A DNA stretch of 64,000 bases, taken from NCBI GenBank assembly GCA_023079485.1, contig CM041084.1, positions 101,164,467 to 101,228,466 of the forward strand, written 5' to 3'. Position 1 is the first letter of the stretch; every line of letters starts with the position of its first letter. The translations under genes and the position numbers were made by a program. Source of the stretch: Archilochus colubris (lineage: Eukaryota > Chordata > Aves > Apodiformes > Trochilidae). Shown here in pieces: positions 61,786 to 64,000 of the stretch. The notes below the pieces were generated by a model. That model searched no databases. It saw only the letters and a program-made list of their open reading frames with translations, and was not told the DNA's origin.

Positions 61786-64000
61786 CTTTGTTCAGCAGGG
61801 TAGAGAGGGACAGATTAGTGCAGAGTGTGATGAATCCAGTCCAGCAGCAGATTTTTCTCCTTGGATGCATTTCTTCCATCTTCCCCTCAGACCAACCAGT
61901 CCCTCCTCTCACTTGGTTAAAATTAAATCAGTTAACAGTGATCTTAATATTAGTTCAGCCAAAAACTGAGCTGGGGCCTCACAGTGCCTCAATGAAGCTA
62001 ATTCACAGTCATTTCTCTTTCTTCATACTCTTTATTTTTTTTCCGAATGGGACTGTTGCACAATGCACCCACCTTTCTTCCCCACAGGGCAGTAATTCTT
62101 CTTCACACAAGGCAAGAACTATGGCCACAAGGCATCTTTCTCCACATGATATCCCCCACAGTACATTCACACTTTGAAAAGGGGATCTGAAGCATAAGAG
62201 CTCTTCCATAGTGCCTCTTGCTGATCAGGAATAGCAAGATGAGATACTCACAGGTGCTAGACAGAAAGAGGCAGCACATACATTTGGTGTTTCTAAAATG
62301 AGGGAACATGAGTGAACCACATATTATATTATGTTATCTTATATTATCCTCCCCAATATTCCCCTCCTTCCCCTGTCCCCTTCTTTCATCTTATCTCCCC
62401 CATTTTCCTAGCCCAAAAGACAGCTGAATGAGCAGGGGAGCTTTTCAAGCAGTAAAGGAAGAAGAAAAAGAGAGAAGACTTGGATTGAAGTGGGACTGGT
62501 GTTACCTCTTCTACATCTGACTGCCAAAAATAACAGCCTGTAGAACCCATCTCCCCCCTCTTAAGATTTGGTGGGGGAAGAAAATGCAGTCTCTCCACTT
62601 TGCTGAAGTGGAGTCCATCTTCATCTTCAACACTGATGTGCAGGCTTCCAGATCTTGAGGAAGGAGCCTTGGCATAGAGACTCATTGTAGAGAGTGAAGA
62701 TGCCAGATGGAGAAGTAAGGCTGGGGCAGGGCAAGGGAGGTGTATGCTCTCCCTATCCAAGCACACAGACAGTTTTTAGGAGAAAAAAAAAGCATGCCTT
62801 GGAAGTGTGTTGAGGTTTTCATGGAGTATCATAGGGGAGACAGGGCAACAGCTGCTGTGCAGGGTGAGTGCCTGTCTGGATTGCATTTGCTACACCACCT
62901 GTTGCAAATGCAAGAATTATATTGTCTATTGTAGAACCAATGGCAGATTTTAATAGCAAGCAAATAAGCAAGGACATGGCTGGGGCTCTGCTGGCTCCAT
63001 TTTGGCCAACTGCAGCTAGACAAAGTGAAAGTCCGTGGGAGAAGAAAGGACCTAAGCCCTGGTAAGAGACTTTTCAGCAAAATGGAAGAGAAAATTCCCT
63101 GTTCACCCATACAGATAAAGACAAGGAAATAAATAAATAAATAAAGGCTCTACTTTCATGCTTTTCTGCTAGCAAAGAGATATATCTGAACTCCAGTTTC
63201 AGTTCAGAAGATAGCAGTTTATTTCTAGACACTGAAATTTATACAGAAACCAACAGGTTTTTCTGTCTAAATAAAGTATGGGAGAAAAAGCTGCACAGCA
63301 TACGGTAGTCTTAGAAATCTTATATGCATGTTATAGCCAAGATGGGAGAAAAACAGCTACTAATGCCTATCCTGTCACTGTATAATCCACTCTGTTACCC
63401 TGATAGCCACACTGGTACCTTGAAGGAAGTCACACTTGTGTGAATGTGACATGATGAGTGACAAAAGTAACCTTGGATCTTCAAAAAGCTGAAGAGAGAA
63501 CTAATCAATCATATTCTGTTTCGTTCGTTTTAAACAACTATTGTTGCTGATAACAGGTAAATAAATAGAAATTATCCTCCCAGGGGAGGAAAGCTGAATT
63601 AAGTGTCTGATGATAAGGTTCCACACTTTGAACAAATTGATTGTTTACAAATACTTCAAGCTCAGATGGGTGTGTGTATGGTCAGAAGTATCCTTCCTGA
63701 TGAAACAGTGCATTTGGGTTTAAAGTCTGTCCAGCTGACAATGCTCACTCAGCAGGGATTTCCAGGCTGCATTTTGGTGCCTCCCTCCCTTACAGACCTG
63801 GCTTGGCAGCTCCAGTGCTTCCCATTCAGCCAGGAATTCCCAGTGTAAGGCTTCATGAAGGCAGGATTCAAACCCTTCTGAGAAAGCCTCATGCTGTAGA
63901 CGCTGGGAAAAAACCTTTCTGCAAGCTTCCACACATGGAGTGAATTTGTTTGACCCACAGAAACAGGGTTTGGGTGCTCATACTCAGGTGACTGAATGAT
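61786..64000. other. Unannotated right end of the window
   Basis: No supported exon. A TTATA-rich low-complexity stretch lies at 62321-62348 and an (AAAT)n microsatellite at 63127-63145. The minus-strand frame at 62386-62766 and the frames at 63603-63958 have no known likeness and overlap chance frames on the other strand. Confidence 0.5.

Noticed and set aside
62386..62766. 126-codon minus-strand frame
   Set aside because: No recognisable motifs and no splice or start context; treated as chance.

Overview
The window is vertebrate nuclear DNA and almost certainly from a bird. It carries several 5'-truncated CR1 LINE copies, one ending in the typical avian CR1 tail (ATTCTATG-type repeats, read on the minus strand). 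It also carries three LTRs of bird endogenous-retrovirus type. Coding density is very low and the sequence is CpG-poor. The long LTRs open TGTC(C/T)TG and close in an ACCCACCACA-like end, which resembles LTRs I know from passerine and other neoavian genomes. The species cannot be fixed from this sequence.

The one well-supported protein gene is on the minus strand, between 25921 and 6730. I assembled it from six exons (25841-25921, 23064-24187, 18469-18605, 15571-15728, 11194-11306 and 6730-7299). All have GT-AG borders and their phases chain without a break into one 727-residue reading frame. The 5' end is missing. The product is an AKAP7-family protein with a complete 2H-phosphoesterase-like domain and both HxT histidine motifs. 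It is unusual in two ways. A 1.1 kb central exon carries five 54-bp (18-residue) coding tandem repeats. The last exon reads into an acidic tail of about 139 residues, where the known family has its PKA-anchoring helix. It could be the avian AKAP7 orthologue or a divergent paralogue.

Layout: 1-5580, no gene recognised. 5587-5985, a G-run tract, a small CpG cluster and a CTCF-like motif just beyond the gene's 3' end. 6730-25921, the AKAP7-family gene with AT-rich introns. 25922-38549, presumed upstream intron or flank with nothing coding seen. 38550-39622, a solo LTR flanked by a 5-bp target-site duplication and holding a 125-bp internal duplication. 43130-45135, an old sense CR1. 46181-46590, 54508-55060 and 59511-59795, three antisense CR1 fragments. 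53869-54185, a short solo LTR with a perfect 6-bp target-site duplication. 60942-61785, a third LTR, antisense.

On the plus strand at 56651-57109 there is a cysteine-rich open frame with convincing codon texture that I do not recognise. Readable frames continue past its stop, so it may be a pseudogene or an exon of an unidentified gene. A possible leader exon lies at 50961-51052. No tRNA, rRNA, CRISPR or bacterial-type feature was seen.
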